This document shows, in pieces, positions 22,716-35,300 of a stretch of DNA of 64,000 nt. The notes under the pieces are model-generated. The model saw only the letters and a program-made list of their open reading frames with translations, was not told where the DNA came from and did not search any database. This DNA comes from Oxyruncus cristatus (taxonomy: Eukaryota; Chordata; Aves; Passeriformes; Cotingidae). A program made the position numbers and the translations under genes. The stretch is from positions 114,455 through 178,454 of the forward strand of contig VXAY01005257.1 of the NCBI GenBank assembly GCA_013399855.1. Direction: 5' to 3'. How positions within the stretch are numbered: the stretch's first letter is position 1; each line of letters starts with the position of its first letter.

Positions 22716-25700
22716 GTGAGTAACATCATGCAACCTTACTTCTGTTCCATCACCCACCCTGCAAAGTCTTTTTTCCTGCTCGTCTGTGCCTGTAGGACAG
22801 ATTCCTATTTAGCTGGTGTCACAAAGTGCTATAATAACTCAAAGGCTGTTAACGTACATGCGTGATGGAGAGAAAGTTGAGTAGATTTATACTCACACAA
22901 AAAGAAGCATGCTTATCCCAAGTCCTTGGACTCCTTTGGTTGGTTAAAATAAGAGTGCCAAAAATTCTCAGTGATTGTCCGCTGTTCAACTGGAATCCAC
23001 ATAGCAAAAGTCCTACTGAGAGCTAAAGGCACTTTAAAGTTCACCTGCAAAATTAATTTGTGTTGAGTGAGGTTTGGGTCTGGCCTGGATTTCTGGATGT
23101 TTGGTGTGTTTTAAAAATGTGCATAGTGTTGCTGAACAGCAAGGTACATGCTGTACAGCGGTCCTTGATGTGCAGGAGGACAGGGTTGTGTTCACTTGGC
23201 ACCAGCAACATTCAGAGTGCTTCACGACCAAAACTTGAGCTAAGCTTCCCCTCCTCAGGGAGTCATGCATGATCTCTGAGGTAGATCCCAGACAGACATC
23301 CCTCCAGGAGCTCCCCACACAGTGGGAGGAGTAAACTCGGTGGAATCACCTGTTGGAGTATTGCTCAGTTAAATGAGTGTTGGAGGGATCTGGCCCACAT
23401 AAACCTTGAGATAATACTGAAATGTCAAATAACATTACCACAAACCATTTGCTAATTTTCTGAAAAGGCTGATATAGTGTCATTAAACTGAACACTCAGA
23501 ATCCACATTTTTCTATTCCTCTACCTTATCTCCCAGAAAGACAAAAAAACCCCAAACAAAACCCACCAGCTGGAGGCTCAGTTCTTGCTTGGCACCGACC
23601 ATAATAAAGCTTGGCAACCCCCGATACTCCTCTGGCTCAGAGACATTAAACAAGTAGCTGTCTTGCCTTATTTGCCATGTTCCAAAACACAGTGTCGAGA
23701 CCCAAGCAGTGGTTGTCAGACAGAAGGGTGTTTTCGGAAGGATTGTTTTAAGGAGGTTTACTGTCAGCAGGGTGATCCCTCTGTCCCAGAGGGGGTACAA
23801 TGTATGTCAAATACAGCTGGCCAGTTGGGGACACAAAACAGCGTAAGGAAGTTTAGAGAAGGGCATGTGAACAGGACTCAGCTGTCAGCGAGTCCGTCCC
23901 CCTCAGCTCAGAGGAGCAGTAATCACAAGGGTTGGGCCAGTTTTGCCACATTACTAACATAAACAGGAGCTAGTGAAGTGTGGCTGTGCTGGAGCACCAG
24001 CGCCCCGGCTGCTGGCTCCTGCCCTTCGGCGTTGTCACTTTGCCGAGGCATGACCGAGCACGGTGCCATGTGCTCCTTGCTTGACATCTGAAGGAGGTCG
24101 AGAGATGCTGCCGGAGCTGCACGCAGGGTGTCCCCGGGAGGAGCACACGTGTTAGACAGCCTGCTGTGCAGTCCAGCTCCAGAAACTGCGGGAGTGAGCT
24201 GACTGGCTGCACCGGGATGCATCAGGTGGCCGAAACCCTGACAGTACCGAGGGGTGACAGTACTTAATTTGATTAATTTAGTATCAAAACAGCTACTTCA
24301 CAAAAGGAACAATACTATGTTTTCAAAAGAGATGCTGGTAAATGCAGGGAATTCTTTCTGTGAATTAAATACAGTGTTGTAACATGATGGACTTGGCAGA
24401 TTCAGAAAAAAGCTAAACCTTATCCTGTGGCAAAGCAGCTAGAGGAAGGCTGAGAAGTCTGGATGTGAAACGCAAAATGGAATTGTTTGTATCCATTTGG
24501 ACCTAGGCACCTAGGTAGTCTTTTACATAAACCAAAAAGGGGAAAAATCAAGAGGGAGGGGTTACCCGAAAGGGAACTGGATCATTGAGAGTTAAACTTA
24601 ATGAACCTAGGTGGGGCAAAAGGTTTATTATTTAAACAGTAGCTACTGAAAAACTTGCATATAGCAAAAGTATGTGAAGGTGCAGGTGATAAACGTGTGT
24701 AGTTCTCCCAGACCTTGATTTCACTTCTTACAGAGGCACAGTGTTACCTTGGGAGTGTTCACTTAAGTTAGCTTTTCCCTGCTAAACCAGCACATATTTT
24801 CTATATCTGAAATTAGGTAAGAGACTCTGATTTCACTTAAATTTATGACTAAAATTAAACGGAACCTTTCTCTAAAAACAAAAACCCAAATAACCACATA
24901 GATACTCATCATCACAGTGTCCAGTGTGGTTAAATTTCTTCACTGTTAAGTACCTTTTTTAAAGTTGTTTGCCTCCCTGTGTGGGAATAAGCCAGAGCCA
25001 CATGTGCTTCTTTGTGCTGTGATGTACTGCCATGCATGATGCTGTGTTAAGCCCTCTGGGTGCATGTACACTGAGGTCAAGAATGGGGAAACTCTGAGAA
25101 GTGACACCTTTATGCTATAAACCCCGGGAAAGAGCCACTAGCAGAAATATGTAAATTACTAATATATAGACTTACATTTTCATGACTCAGAGGAGTTTTA
25201 GAAAGTCCTCACTGACTTGAGAGGCTCACAGATAACAGGTCAGCCTGGCAGTCATCAAGACTATACAAATGGTGAGGTGGTGCTGCCAGCATGATTCAGA
25301 CACACAGAGCAGGCTCAGAGGGTGCTTTGTGACTGAAGTTTTCTGGTGTGATGACTTCCTACTGATGATTTCAGCTGAATAAACCATCAGTTAAGTCAAA
25401 GCAAAGCAACTGCTGAAAGAGACACATAAACCTCTAACATTTTAGAACAAACACTTTTACAAGACAGTAAGATAGCAGGTATTTATTACGGTTTGACAAA
25501 AAAAAAATCAACTCAGGTCTTGAAATATTAAATAGCCCTGAAATAACTGAGTCACAGAGAACAGCTTTTAATAATGAAATGCTTCAGCACACAGTGCACA
25601 TGTAGGGTTGTTTAGTGTTTTAGTGACTTACTCATAAAATCAGCAAAATTTTACAGTTAATAAGTGCTGTAATAAGATCATGGGGGATTATGCAAAATGC

Positions 25701-27539
25701 TGAATGAATTTGACAGAACTGAAGGCTGATCAATTTATCAAAGAAAGAGAAGTTAAATGAAAAAATATTGTGCAAGGAAACTTTTGATATAACCTCGTAT
25801 GTTCTCAATCTGCAGAAAGTGGTGTGAAAGACACGAATCTGGCAATTGTTTAAAACTTAAATAAGAAAAATACATAGCTTATGTGCTGACTCTTGTCTCC
25901 ACCCTGGTTGTGTAATCTCCTAAAATATTTTGAGTTTTTAGAAATTAGAATTGGATAGTGTAAAATGTAGGGAATAAGATATATTAGAAGGGATTTTGTC
26001 AAGGAGAGAGTAGAAAATATTATCCAGCCTTTAAAAGAAAGACTTTGGTCTTCCAAGAGTAAATAGGCACACACTACTCAAAGTCTGTAATTCTGTCCGG
26101 CAGTCTGTCAGATACTCTTAAACTCTTTAAGTGTGAGGTCTTTTTCTCATCCTGACCACTGAACATCGTTGTTAAATTATGGTGAAATGAAAAATAAAAT
26201 GTAATGTTTCCGGGTGCATATCTTCTTTATTGCATGAAATAATCAGGAGATTCTAACTTGATTTTTAATTGATCTAAAAGTGGATTTTCTTTTGGCTTGG
26301 CTGCTTTCAACTTTTTAATATCAGGCAGTGTCTGCAGCCAACTGCAAGGTGTCAGACAATATTTTTTAGTAGTGGAGTACCCACCAAGCAGACACTAAGC
26401 TCTTGAAGGGCAAAGGTTATTGGCTTCTGGAGCTGACAAACTTGTTCCTGCTTACTACCATATATGTTTTTTCAACTTATCAGCAGGTGGGGAGATTTTG
26501 AGGGCAGGTAGGAGCTGTGAAGACAATTACTAGTGTGACTATAACTATAAAAGTCACTTTATAATGCTTCATAGGATTAGAAATCATTACTTCCACCTGT
26601 AGTTAGTGAAAAAGAAAAGCACAAACAGCACACAGGACTCTGATCCCACAAGTACCTATCACGAGCATAAACTCGTACCTTAGAGCTATGTGCTTCTTAA
26701 TTGCAAACAAACTGCCAATACTTTTAATAAGATACGTTGTCTAGATTCTACAGTTACAGAGCTAACATACAAAACTCATTCTTTAGAGCTCTGAATTGTT
26801 CTAGCTTGCTTCTTTCTTTAATTAGGATTTTAAATTGCACAAATTCAAGCATCGGATTAGATAACTTAGTGGATTCCACTTACTTGGCACTTGCTCAGCA
26901 GATGCAAGGCAGCATCTTTTGTCATGTTACCTCTTGCAGCAGAGGACTTACAGCCAAAACAGGGTACATTGCTTGCAGTTCTTTTATATGATGCGTTAAT
27001 AAATGTTATTTCACCAGTAAGTGAAGAAGGATAGAAGTGACATTCCAACACGGATAAATTTTTGCCTTATCGTGATTAAGACGTAACCCCAGCAACAGGT
27101 CTGAATTGATACATGTATATGACATTCTAGGGAGCTTCTAATAACATACATGGGACCTTTCTGGGAAGTAGAAACAGTTTTGTACAGTCAGAATTTTCAC
27201 TGAATAGGTCCACTATATGAATGTTTAACCTATACATGCTGTGTATCTGTCAAAAGGAGATAAAGCATGCAGAGATAGCATAAAGTAAACTGCACTGTAC
27301 CATCAGCTATAGTCCTTTTCACCACAGAATCAGTACCTGAAGACATTTCTGCCTTTCCATAAAGTCTGCCAGGTAGAGAGAGAAAGGTGGAACAGGTACT
27401 CTGTTTCACGTGCTGCTTATCAAAAGAACAATCCGACTATTAAATCACTGACGTGTAACTATAGCTCCAAGTTAAAAAAAAAAATTACAAAAAAAAAAAT
27501 TAGGTCTCCGAGTTGAACTGTTTATTGCTTCTGTTGCCT

Positions 27540-28070
27540 CCAAAGTGTGCCTTCTGGTTGTCTGACGCGGGTGGATTTGTCAGCGGACATCCCTCCCTGC
27601 GCACATCTCCTGTCCCCAGCCGCGGCTGCGTGCGGCTGTGTGCGCTGCTGGCAGGGAGGGTCCCCGCCGTGGGGCTCGCACCCGCCCTGTGCTCAGCGCC
27701 TGAAATACACACAGACCGCCGGCACCCACAGGATGAGGGGTGCCCCCGCCTGCACGAAGGGTCCGCGGTGCGGGGCAGGGAAAGGGGCGTTCGGGGAAGC
27801 ATCGAGATGCAGGCGCGGGTTGGATGCCCCCACCGGGGACACCCGGCCTGGGCACGATTGTACGTGTGACCTGCCTATAGTTATATGTTATACGTACATA
27901 TACATACACTTTAAGTATCCATATACATACATATTAGGTATATATTTTATAAATACACGCACACATACACTGCACAGCCATATACAGCCCCCTCGAGCAG
28001 GGCAGCGCCGCCACCTCGCGGTGAGCCCGGGAACGGCGCCGCCCGGCCCCCATCCCTAATTACGGACGGT
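27540..28070. promoter_or_regulatory. intronic CpG-rich island within PTGER4
   Basis: A GC-rich block with dense CG dinucleotides (about 27560-27870 and 28000-28060), split by a short stretch rich in TACATA/ATACAC repeats, sits inside an otherwise AT-rich intron about 2.1 kb before exon 2. A consensus-like donor, CGCG|GTGAGC, occurs at 28021. It could be an internal promoter or an enhancer with CpG-island character. The frames of 100-170 codons crossing it lack recognisable domains, so I do not call a gene. Confidence 0.5.
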
Positions 28071-28184
28071 TTTTAACGAATCATCAACGAGTAACAGCCA
28101 AACTGCAGGTTATTTAAAAATCCTGGCAGCTGAAGAAGCTCGCCTTCTCTTAGCCATGGAATCCACACAGCGACGGACATCGAA

Positions 28185-28350
28185 AAGGATGCTATTTATT
28201 TTAAAAGAATTTATTTATAAGCTATTTATTTTAAATTATTTATAAGCCGTTTATTTATTATTTATAACATAAGTAGCGAAAATTCTTTATAAAACAAATA
28301 GGTTAAATTTAAATGTGTATAAATAATTTTATTTATACAATAAATGGTAA
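28185..28350. repeat. AT-rich array of TTTATT-type units
   Basis: Repeated variants of CTATTTATTTTAAA and TATTTATAAG follow one another, for example near 28190, 28222 and 28247. The units are imperfect. The array lies directly after the GC-rich island and makes an abrupt composition boundary. It is simple sequence with no visible function. Confidence 0.8.
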
Positions 28351-30176
28351 AAAAGAAAAATATTAAAAATAATGTGAAAGCACTAATAAAAGGGAAAAAA
28401 CCCCGTAAGTTCATCATGCATAGGAATACTCTTTGAAGTACCTGAATGGCACGTTTGGCTTAACAGATAAATAAGGTCAGGAAATAAGTTGTCAGAAAGA
28501 CATCTGCTCTGTTAGAAATCGTTAAAAGTAACAAGAACAAAACTGGGATCACTGTACTGCTGTTTAAATTCAAGATTTTCCCATATTTTGAATTCATAAT
28601 CCTAGAGAAAAGTACTGAGAAAGAAAATACAGTCAATCATGAATTTGACAGACTGTTTGAGAGTGGCTGTATGCACAGGGCTTCCACAGAGGGACTTCGT
28701 GTTATTCTAAACATGCTTCATTGATAGCTTTGGAGCACACTCCATCTCTGAATCCTCACAAGGCTGAATGCCACCACAGTGCCCTCTTGTAGGAAAATTT
28801 CTCAAGTATTGTGAAATTTTTCAACGGACTTGGATGACTTCACATGCAGGACTTCTAATAAAAATTACTTAAGAGGGCTGTCCTAGTTTGGCTTATTTAT
28901 TTAAATGCTTGCTTGCTTTTTTGTTTGTAAACCCCTAGCTTGGCAAGACTTGATTCATTTCAGGAGTAAAGGATGAGATTCTAAAACCTCATAATTTTGG
29001 TACTAGATTTTTATTGTATCAGATAAAAATATAATTATTTTGACTTACCATAGGGAATCGGAAGGAAATAGAATCTTCACTGTCCACTTGTCAGTGGCTT
29101 TCCTAGGCCTTCCCGTAACTGGACACTGCATAGGTTTTGCTGAAATGGAGAACAGCTATTAGAGACTGATCAACATAACCAACTCCTGTGATGCCATTCT
29201 CCTTGGTGACACTGGAAAGATGATATCCAAGAATTGGACTGTGCCTTACTCATAGTAGCGTTTACAAAAGTGGCTTCTAAACAAGGTGAGGGACCAGCTG
29301 AAGAAGAAGCTAGATGAATAATCTGAAGAACACATTTCACTGTAGAAGACAGGATCCTTTAGTTTTAAATTTCGTGCATGATAAACTAAAATTACTAATT
29401 AAATAGTCACTTCACACAGCAACTTCAACATCTTAAATTCTGGACAACTTCTTCAGTATTTTTGTAAGTCAAACCAAAATGCTGGCTCATTTAGAAGAAC
29501 AGAGTACTGCAATACAGTGTTGAGATCATCCCATTATCTTGACTTATGAGAAATCTCCTAACTTGGGGACTTTTCCCCCCTTTCTTTTTTTACATTTGTT
29601 TTTCCAAACCATGCTGCAGCAGGCAAACATTTGAGGTTATATAAACAATTCCAGTAAGGACAGGTGCCAGGAAAATGCATTTCTAAACTCGTGAATCAAC
29701 AACTCTGGTCTTGTTTCTAGAGTCTCATGTACTTGGATTATCATCTGTGCTTGAGTTCATTTCTAAATGATTACTAGACCTTTGCTGGAGGAACCGATTA
29801 GGTCTCCCCAGTCAGTTACCTTGTTACAGGCAGCATAAGATTCAAGGTATACCAAGGAGGCAGGATACAGGTCTACATCATTGTTCATGGGAATTTTTAA
29901 AAACACCAGCCAAAAGCTGGAGGTTCAAGGATTAATTATGAGGTGAAAAAGAGAAAAATCCAGTCCTTTCCTACATGTGACATAGCTGTCTGATTTTTTT
30001 TGCTATTTCCAAAAATGAATTCAGGGCCGTCAGTCTGAGATGCCTGACTTCGCCAGCCTCTTCTTCTGTCATAGCTTGCAGCAGCAAATCTAGATCTCTG
30101 CTTTGAAATGTAAACTTTGCTTTCCTGATGCAGCTATGTAATTGTGTCTTCCTTTTCCCTCATGTCCCCGGGGTAG

Positions 30177-30770
30177 GTCCGTGTCTTCGTGAACCAGCTG
30201 TACCAGCCAAAACCGGTGCAGGATGTCAGGCAAAACCCTGACCTGCAGGCCATCCGCATCGCCTCAGTGAACCCCATTTTGGACCCGTGGGTCTACATCC
30301 TGCTCCGCAAGACTGTGCTCAGCAAAGCCATCGAGAAGATCAAGTGCCTCTTCTGCCGCATTGGAGGGGCTCGGAGGCAGCACTCGGGGGGCAACTTCAA
30401 CTGCGTGGATGGGCGCAGGACCTCCTCTGCCATGTCAAGTCAGTCACCCTCATTCATCTCCCGTGAGCTGAGGGAGATCAGCAGCACCTCCCAAACGCTG
30501 CTCTATCCGCCCGAGTTAAGTGAAAGCAGTGTCAGGGGCCGCGTGCTGCTCCCAGGCCCCAGCGCCAGCTCGGCCCAGTCCGACACCACATCCGTAAGGA
30601 CACTGCGCAGCTCCGAGACCTCAGACTCCTCACAGGGGCAGGACTCTGAGAGTGTCCTCCTGGTGAATGAAATCAGATCTGGTGGTGGGGCCAGCTCCAC
30701 ATCCAAGAGTGGCCCTCTCCAGGTCACCTTCCCCACAGAGACATTGAATTTATCAGAAAAGTGCATCTAG
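30177..30770 (+). CDS. PTGER4: prostaglandin E2 receptor EP4, last coding exon (residues 278-474)
   Basis: The exon opens in frame with VRVF, completing TM6, and carries the third extracellular loop, TM7 and the long cytoplasmic tail. R304 in TM7 is the arginine that, in the prostanoid receptor family, pairs with the carboxylate of the ligand. The motif NPILDPWVY follows at 309-317. A membrane-proximal helix with two cysteines (KCLFCR) comes next. The tail is rich in Ser and Thr (SSTSQTLL, SSETSDSSQGQ), matching the tail that governs EP4 desensitisation and internalisation. The protein ends LSEKCI before TAG at 30768-30770. The full product is 474 residues against 488 in human; much of the shortfall is the missing Ala-rich loop. 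No frameshift or premature stop is seen. Confidence 0.97.
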   Translation, partial: VRVFVNQLYQPKPVQDVRQNPDLQAIRIASVNPILDPWVYILLRKTVLSKAIEKIKCLFCRIGGARRQHSGGNFNCVDGRRTSSAMSSQSPSFISRELREISSTSQTLLYPPELSESSVRGRVLLPGPSASSAQSDTTSVRTLRSSETSDSSQGQDSESVLLVNEIRSGGGASSTSKSGPLQVTFPTETLNLSEKCI

Positions 30771-31063
30771 ATTGCCATGAAAGGCATCAACCCTGGGGAT
30801 ACTTCCTGGTACATTGGAAAAACTGGTGCAATAGATAGGTGTTCTGCCTATTCGTGGGAAGAGGGGTTCAGCTGTGCTTCAAAGGGCTATTTTTCTCTTG
30901 CTGTGTGATGGGTATATTTCTTTTAGACTACTGAGGACTGTGTGGAACAGACACTGCACTTGTGCCCTGCTATCAGAAATGGTACAGTGCAGATCTGATG
31001 GGACTGGAAACACAAATGGTCTGGTCTTGTTGTGAGACACAGGAGAGCTACAGGGCCTCTGGA

Positions 31064-31069
31064 AATAAA
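31064..31069 (+). terminator. proximal poly(A) signal AATAAA of PTGER4
   Basis: A canonical hexamer lies 294 bases after the stop codon and is followed within about 20-40 bases by a strong T-rich stretch (about 31085-31110), the usual arrangement of a downstream element. It could yield a short 3' UTR isoform lacking most regulatory sequence. Confidence 0.45.
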
Positions 31070-32322
31070 AAGACCTGTCACCTGCTTTTTTTCTTTTTTT
31101 TTTTTTTTTTCAAAATCTGGTAGAACTGTGTTTTTTCTCCCCATGGTTGCTCAGCTATCAAGAGTTTAAGCTTCTGGTACTAGAACTGAATGTCAGGCAG
31201 CTGCTAGGAGCTGGACACAGCTACTCTGAGAGCTGCCTGGGGTGGGATTTTATTTTAAAGTGTCCCACTAAAGCATGAAAATGTGAATTTCTATCATTGT
31301 ATATATATATATCCGGATCGAAAATATTTAAAAGTCTATTCTTCTCTATGAGAAGGTTTGTTATTAATACAAGGTATATAGAAACAATTGCCAGCCTTCT
31401 CTTCCCTCAGTATTTCCTGCTGATAAGATACTCTTGGATTAGATTTGTCATCCATGCTAGATTCACAGCTGACAAGGTAAATTCTCTAGCTGAGAATACA
31501 TAAGCACTTTCTGAGTGAAATGGGAATATACACATTTTTAAGAGAGAAAAAGAAAACACATCCTTTCAGTTAAGAATATTAGTTTTCAGTATATGTATAT
31601 ACTAAAGAAACCCAGATTTTATTTATACTCTGAGAATGTTTCCCTGTATAACACACGCGCACCTCTCTGAGTACTTTGGCCCCCAGGCTGCACATCTTAG
31701 GCACACACTTAACATCGCCCAACAGAGTACTCCCTCTGTTGCCAGGGCGACTCCTTACATGTAAAACTAAGGACACAGAGAAGTGCTTTCAATATCAGGG
31801 CCTAAAACTTTCAACTCCTGGTTAATAGTCATAATATTCACTTTAGTTAAAGCATCACTGATGTAATAAAGGTATTTTTTCATAACATTTATCATTTTAC
31901 TTTAAATAGTAAATAGATTTTTATGGCTATGTAATCTGATACTCCATCAAATAAATGTACAAAACCATGGAAGCAGAATCTTCATTTAAAGTATAGATTA
32001 TATAGAACTATATCTTGGTCTTGAACACCTTGAAAAGCATTTGTTGCTAGAGTTTTTATGGCAAACACATCACCAAAACCAGCTGTTAACCACCGACAAA
32101 AAGTAGTTTTGTGTTTTATGTTGTAAGGGTTAGATCTTGTTCCAGAAACACTGTGTATCAAAATAATTCTGTACATATATCTGGAGGATGTTTTGTCAAA
32201 TACTAAGCATGTTATGCTGCTTAAAGTGTTTTCATGTGAATGCTATATTGTAATGAAAATCTTGAGCCTTATGTTGATATGTTTAAGCAGTTGTACCGAC
32301 CAAAGTAATTTTGGGGATCACA

Positions 32323-32328
32323 ATTAAA
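32323..32328 (+). terminator. distal poly(A) signal ATTAAA of PTGER4
   Basis: The second most common poly(A) hexamer, followed by TG/T-rich sequence from about 32335. I take it as the likely main 3' end of the long PTGER4 transcript. It is unconfirmed without RNA data. Confidence 0.5.
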
Positions 32329-32346
32329 TGGAAATGTTCTGCTTGA

Positions 32347-35300
32347 TCTCAGATGTTTACATGAGTCTGCCAGTCAGTGTCAACTCCTCACCTTAACAAG
32401 CCTCCCATCTTGGAATGCTCTGCACTCAGTTACTGCCAAAACATACTTTGTCCTGTCAGTTTCCAAAACACCACGGCATGATCACCATCACTAAGAGGCA
32501 GCCATCTTCAAAACTGTTCCTGAGAACACTTGACACAGAGCCATGAAAACTCTCTAAGCAAGCAAACAAAGAAGACATTGTACTTTAGTGGGGGAGCAGA
32601 TGAGCTTATTTGCCATCTTATGTACAGAAAGTGAAGTTAAATCTCTACACAAATATTGGCAGCAAAAGCCAGTTTTCCACCAGTTAAGCTGGAGAACAGT
32701 ACTACCCAAGTTCCTACTGCAGTTACAAATAAAGATCTGCCTGAATTCTTTGCAATTAAACCACTAAACTATGATCTGTTGCTTACTAGTTACCAACAAA
32801 TAGAACAGACTCACCATACTTCCCAAGACAGGAAATAGCACCTGGCAGAGCAGGAAGGTGGGACTGCTACCCGCAGCTAACACCACATGTACCAATATGG
32901 GACCACGCCTTTGCAGCTGGCACAAAGCAGCACACCAATGTTATTGGTACTGTATGCAAGGTCAGAATTAAACATCTACTGTGTATAATTAGTTTTTAAA
33001 TAAGCAAGGGCTTATTATTTTTATTTTTTTAATTATTTCATTAATATGATTTTATTCTTCTTTATCATCATTACTGATGAGAAATACATGTGGTGTGAAA
33101 AGAGCTTCAGGGAAGAATAGACCATCTGAAGTAGATGACCTTCTAGCTTCTCTCAGCAAACATATACGATAAGCCTGAGGTGTTCCTCCTGCCCACAGCA
33201 TTCCAGGTGTGTCAAGTAGTGGACTGGATTTGCAGCACACATCATCAACACAAATCCATGATTCCCAACCAGCCCACAGATTACAAGTCTCCTGAGCAAT
33301 ACTGGAATTGCCACAGCTCCATGGCAGTGCATAAAGGCAAAATGGGAGCACCTCTGCTGCCCAGTTGCAAACACAGACTGTTCAGGAGCAGTCTGGCTAA
33401 AGGACTGGGCAAGCATGCCTTTTTTTAGGGTGACAAGAATATTACACCTCTCTCACCTCACCCACAGTCCTGCTCAGGTTTAGCACCTTCCTCAAAGCTG
33501 ACCACAAACATGTAACTGAATTATTATTTCTTGGTCTCCCTGAGCACAGCAAGTCTCAAAATAAAGCTTAAAGTTTATAGAGTATCATTTGCCACATGGA
33601 GCTTAAAAGGTTATTTTCGTGCTAGGTATTATGAGTAGTTTCTACATATTCAAAAGGGCTTCCCTTCTCACACACAGCTGCTTCCCTACATTCCCAAGCC
33701 CCGGAGATCCATATTCCCTCAGAATGGCCTTTCATATCTGCATCCACCTTCACCACTGTGTTCACAGAAAATGCACTGATTTACCATTCAAAATCTCCTC
33801 ATACCAAACTTCTATCATATGACTCCACCCTGCTAGTCCTGTGACTGGCAGGCCCCCTCCCTCACATCCAGTAGTTTGTCCTTCCCACACATCCCAACTA
33901 CTTCACCAAACCTTTTCCATTCAGAGACACTGCTAGGCCTCTGACCCTGCTACCCAAGTCCCAGCCCTAACTCAATTTAAGCCCCTGTCCTGTGGCACGG
34001 CTTGGAGGATCCACCCACCACAAGCAGGATGAGAGCCAGTATGTGTACAAGACAGTGGTTTCTGTGAACATCTGTAGATTAGTTTGAATCTTTGGTCAGT
34101 ATGTTAGCCTTATGAATAGTTTAGCGTGTAGGATGTACTGTCATAGGACTTGGACTCTAAGGGTGGGCTCCAGGATCCTGTTTTAAATCAAGCACATACA
34201 TTCCTGCTGTCTAAAAGACCAGCACTGCCCGACCCAAACTGGCGTTACAGGCGCAGTGCCAGTGCACGAACAAGATCAGTGTAATCTGCCATCTCCAAAT
34301 GGCATTGGCCAGCACCCTAACCAAAGAAGCTTTTGAAAGCTTATAGTTCCTCTCCTTGACAAAACAATGTATCCATCCTACTTAAGGCAGATTTACCATT
34401 ACAGCTACTAGTTACCACCAGGCCCTTCCACTCCGAGGTCTTAGTATAGATCTGGATTTACTTAATCTGGAAACCAACTGAAGTCTAAATTTCCTGCTTT
34501 GTAAACCCAAAGTCAGCTCAATCCCCAGGCCTAATCTTTCTCATTGATAGTTTATCCTCTACAACCCCTAGAGCTCCTAGCCTTTTGGCTCTTGAAAAAT
34601 CAGCTCTCAAAACAAGGTCAGCAGGATCCAGCAGTCCATCCATGCCCAGCAGCTCCTCCTGGTTCTGAACTAGCCCACCCTGGAGATATCACCACCCAAG
34701 GCCTCCAGCCCATCTGAGAACACGATGTTAACATGATACTGACTTAACATATACACATGGTGCCTGCCCACATGCTTCTGCTTTCCTGGCCCCAGTCCTA
34801 ACTGCGATCATTATAGTTTTATAGCTAGTGTATGACCTCAAAATAAGTTAAGATGGCACATGCCCTCAACAGAAGTTTTTTACCTCCTTCCCCTTGTTTT
34901 TAGGATTGAGAGGACCTTGTAAGGCCAGGTGAGTTTCCAGTGTTACCTCTCTGATCTTGATCCCAAACACCAAGAGATATTCAGACAACTTAGACAACTT
35001 TCAGAAATTAGAAGAGTAAAACGCTACATTTGCTTTTTTTCTTCCTCCATGACTATTGTTAAAATCCAGTATCTTATGGTATTATCAAATTAGAGTCACT
35101 GTTGTGTTATCTGTTCCATACTTTTTTGTTTACCCTCTAATATTGTCAGAAAGGATTTATTCTCTATCTGTACAATCTATGTTTAAATTTTTTAAAAATA
35201 CTTACCTACATCTGTAAGAGTGGATCACACATGCCCAGTTTCAGCATTTCAGGTTAACTGCCAGTCAGTCACCTTGAGCTTCCTTTGTAGTCATGGGAAA

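Larger units (their letters stand above)
22716..30176 (+). other. PTGER4 coding intron, 7461 bp
   Basis: It starts GTGAGT and ends GGGTAG, with a pyrimidine-rich stretch at about 30146-30166 before the acceptor. It separates TM6 from TM7, the conserved intron position in PTGER4 and other prostanoid receptor genes. The reading frame stays open for 49 codons past the donor, to a stop ending at 22865. Apart from the GC-rich island at 27540-28070, the AT-rich array at 28185-28350 and a moderately GC-rich patch at about 23880-24240, I recognise nothing in it. Confidence 0.93.
30771..32346 (+). other. PTGER4 3' untranslated region
   Basis: This AT-rich stretch follows the stop codon and contains no exon. 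Candidate poly(A) signals are AATAAA at 31064, 31865 and 31950, and ATTAAA at 32323. The last is followed by T/G-rich sequence and sits where I expect the long transcript to end, giving a 3' UTR of about 1.57 kb. The block near 32280-32345 reads like the conserved end of this 3' UTR in other vertebrates, from memory. A short (TA)n run lies at about 31290-31312 and a long T tract at about 31085-31110. Confidence 0.6.
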
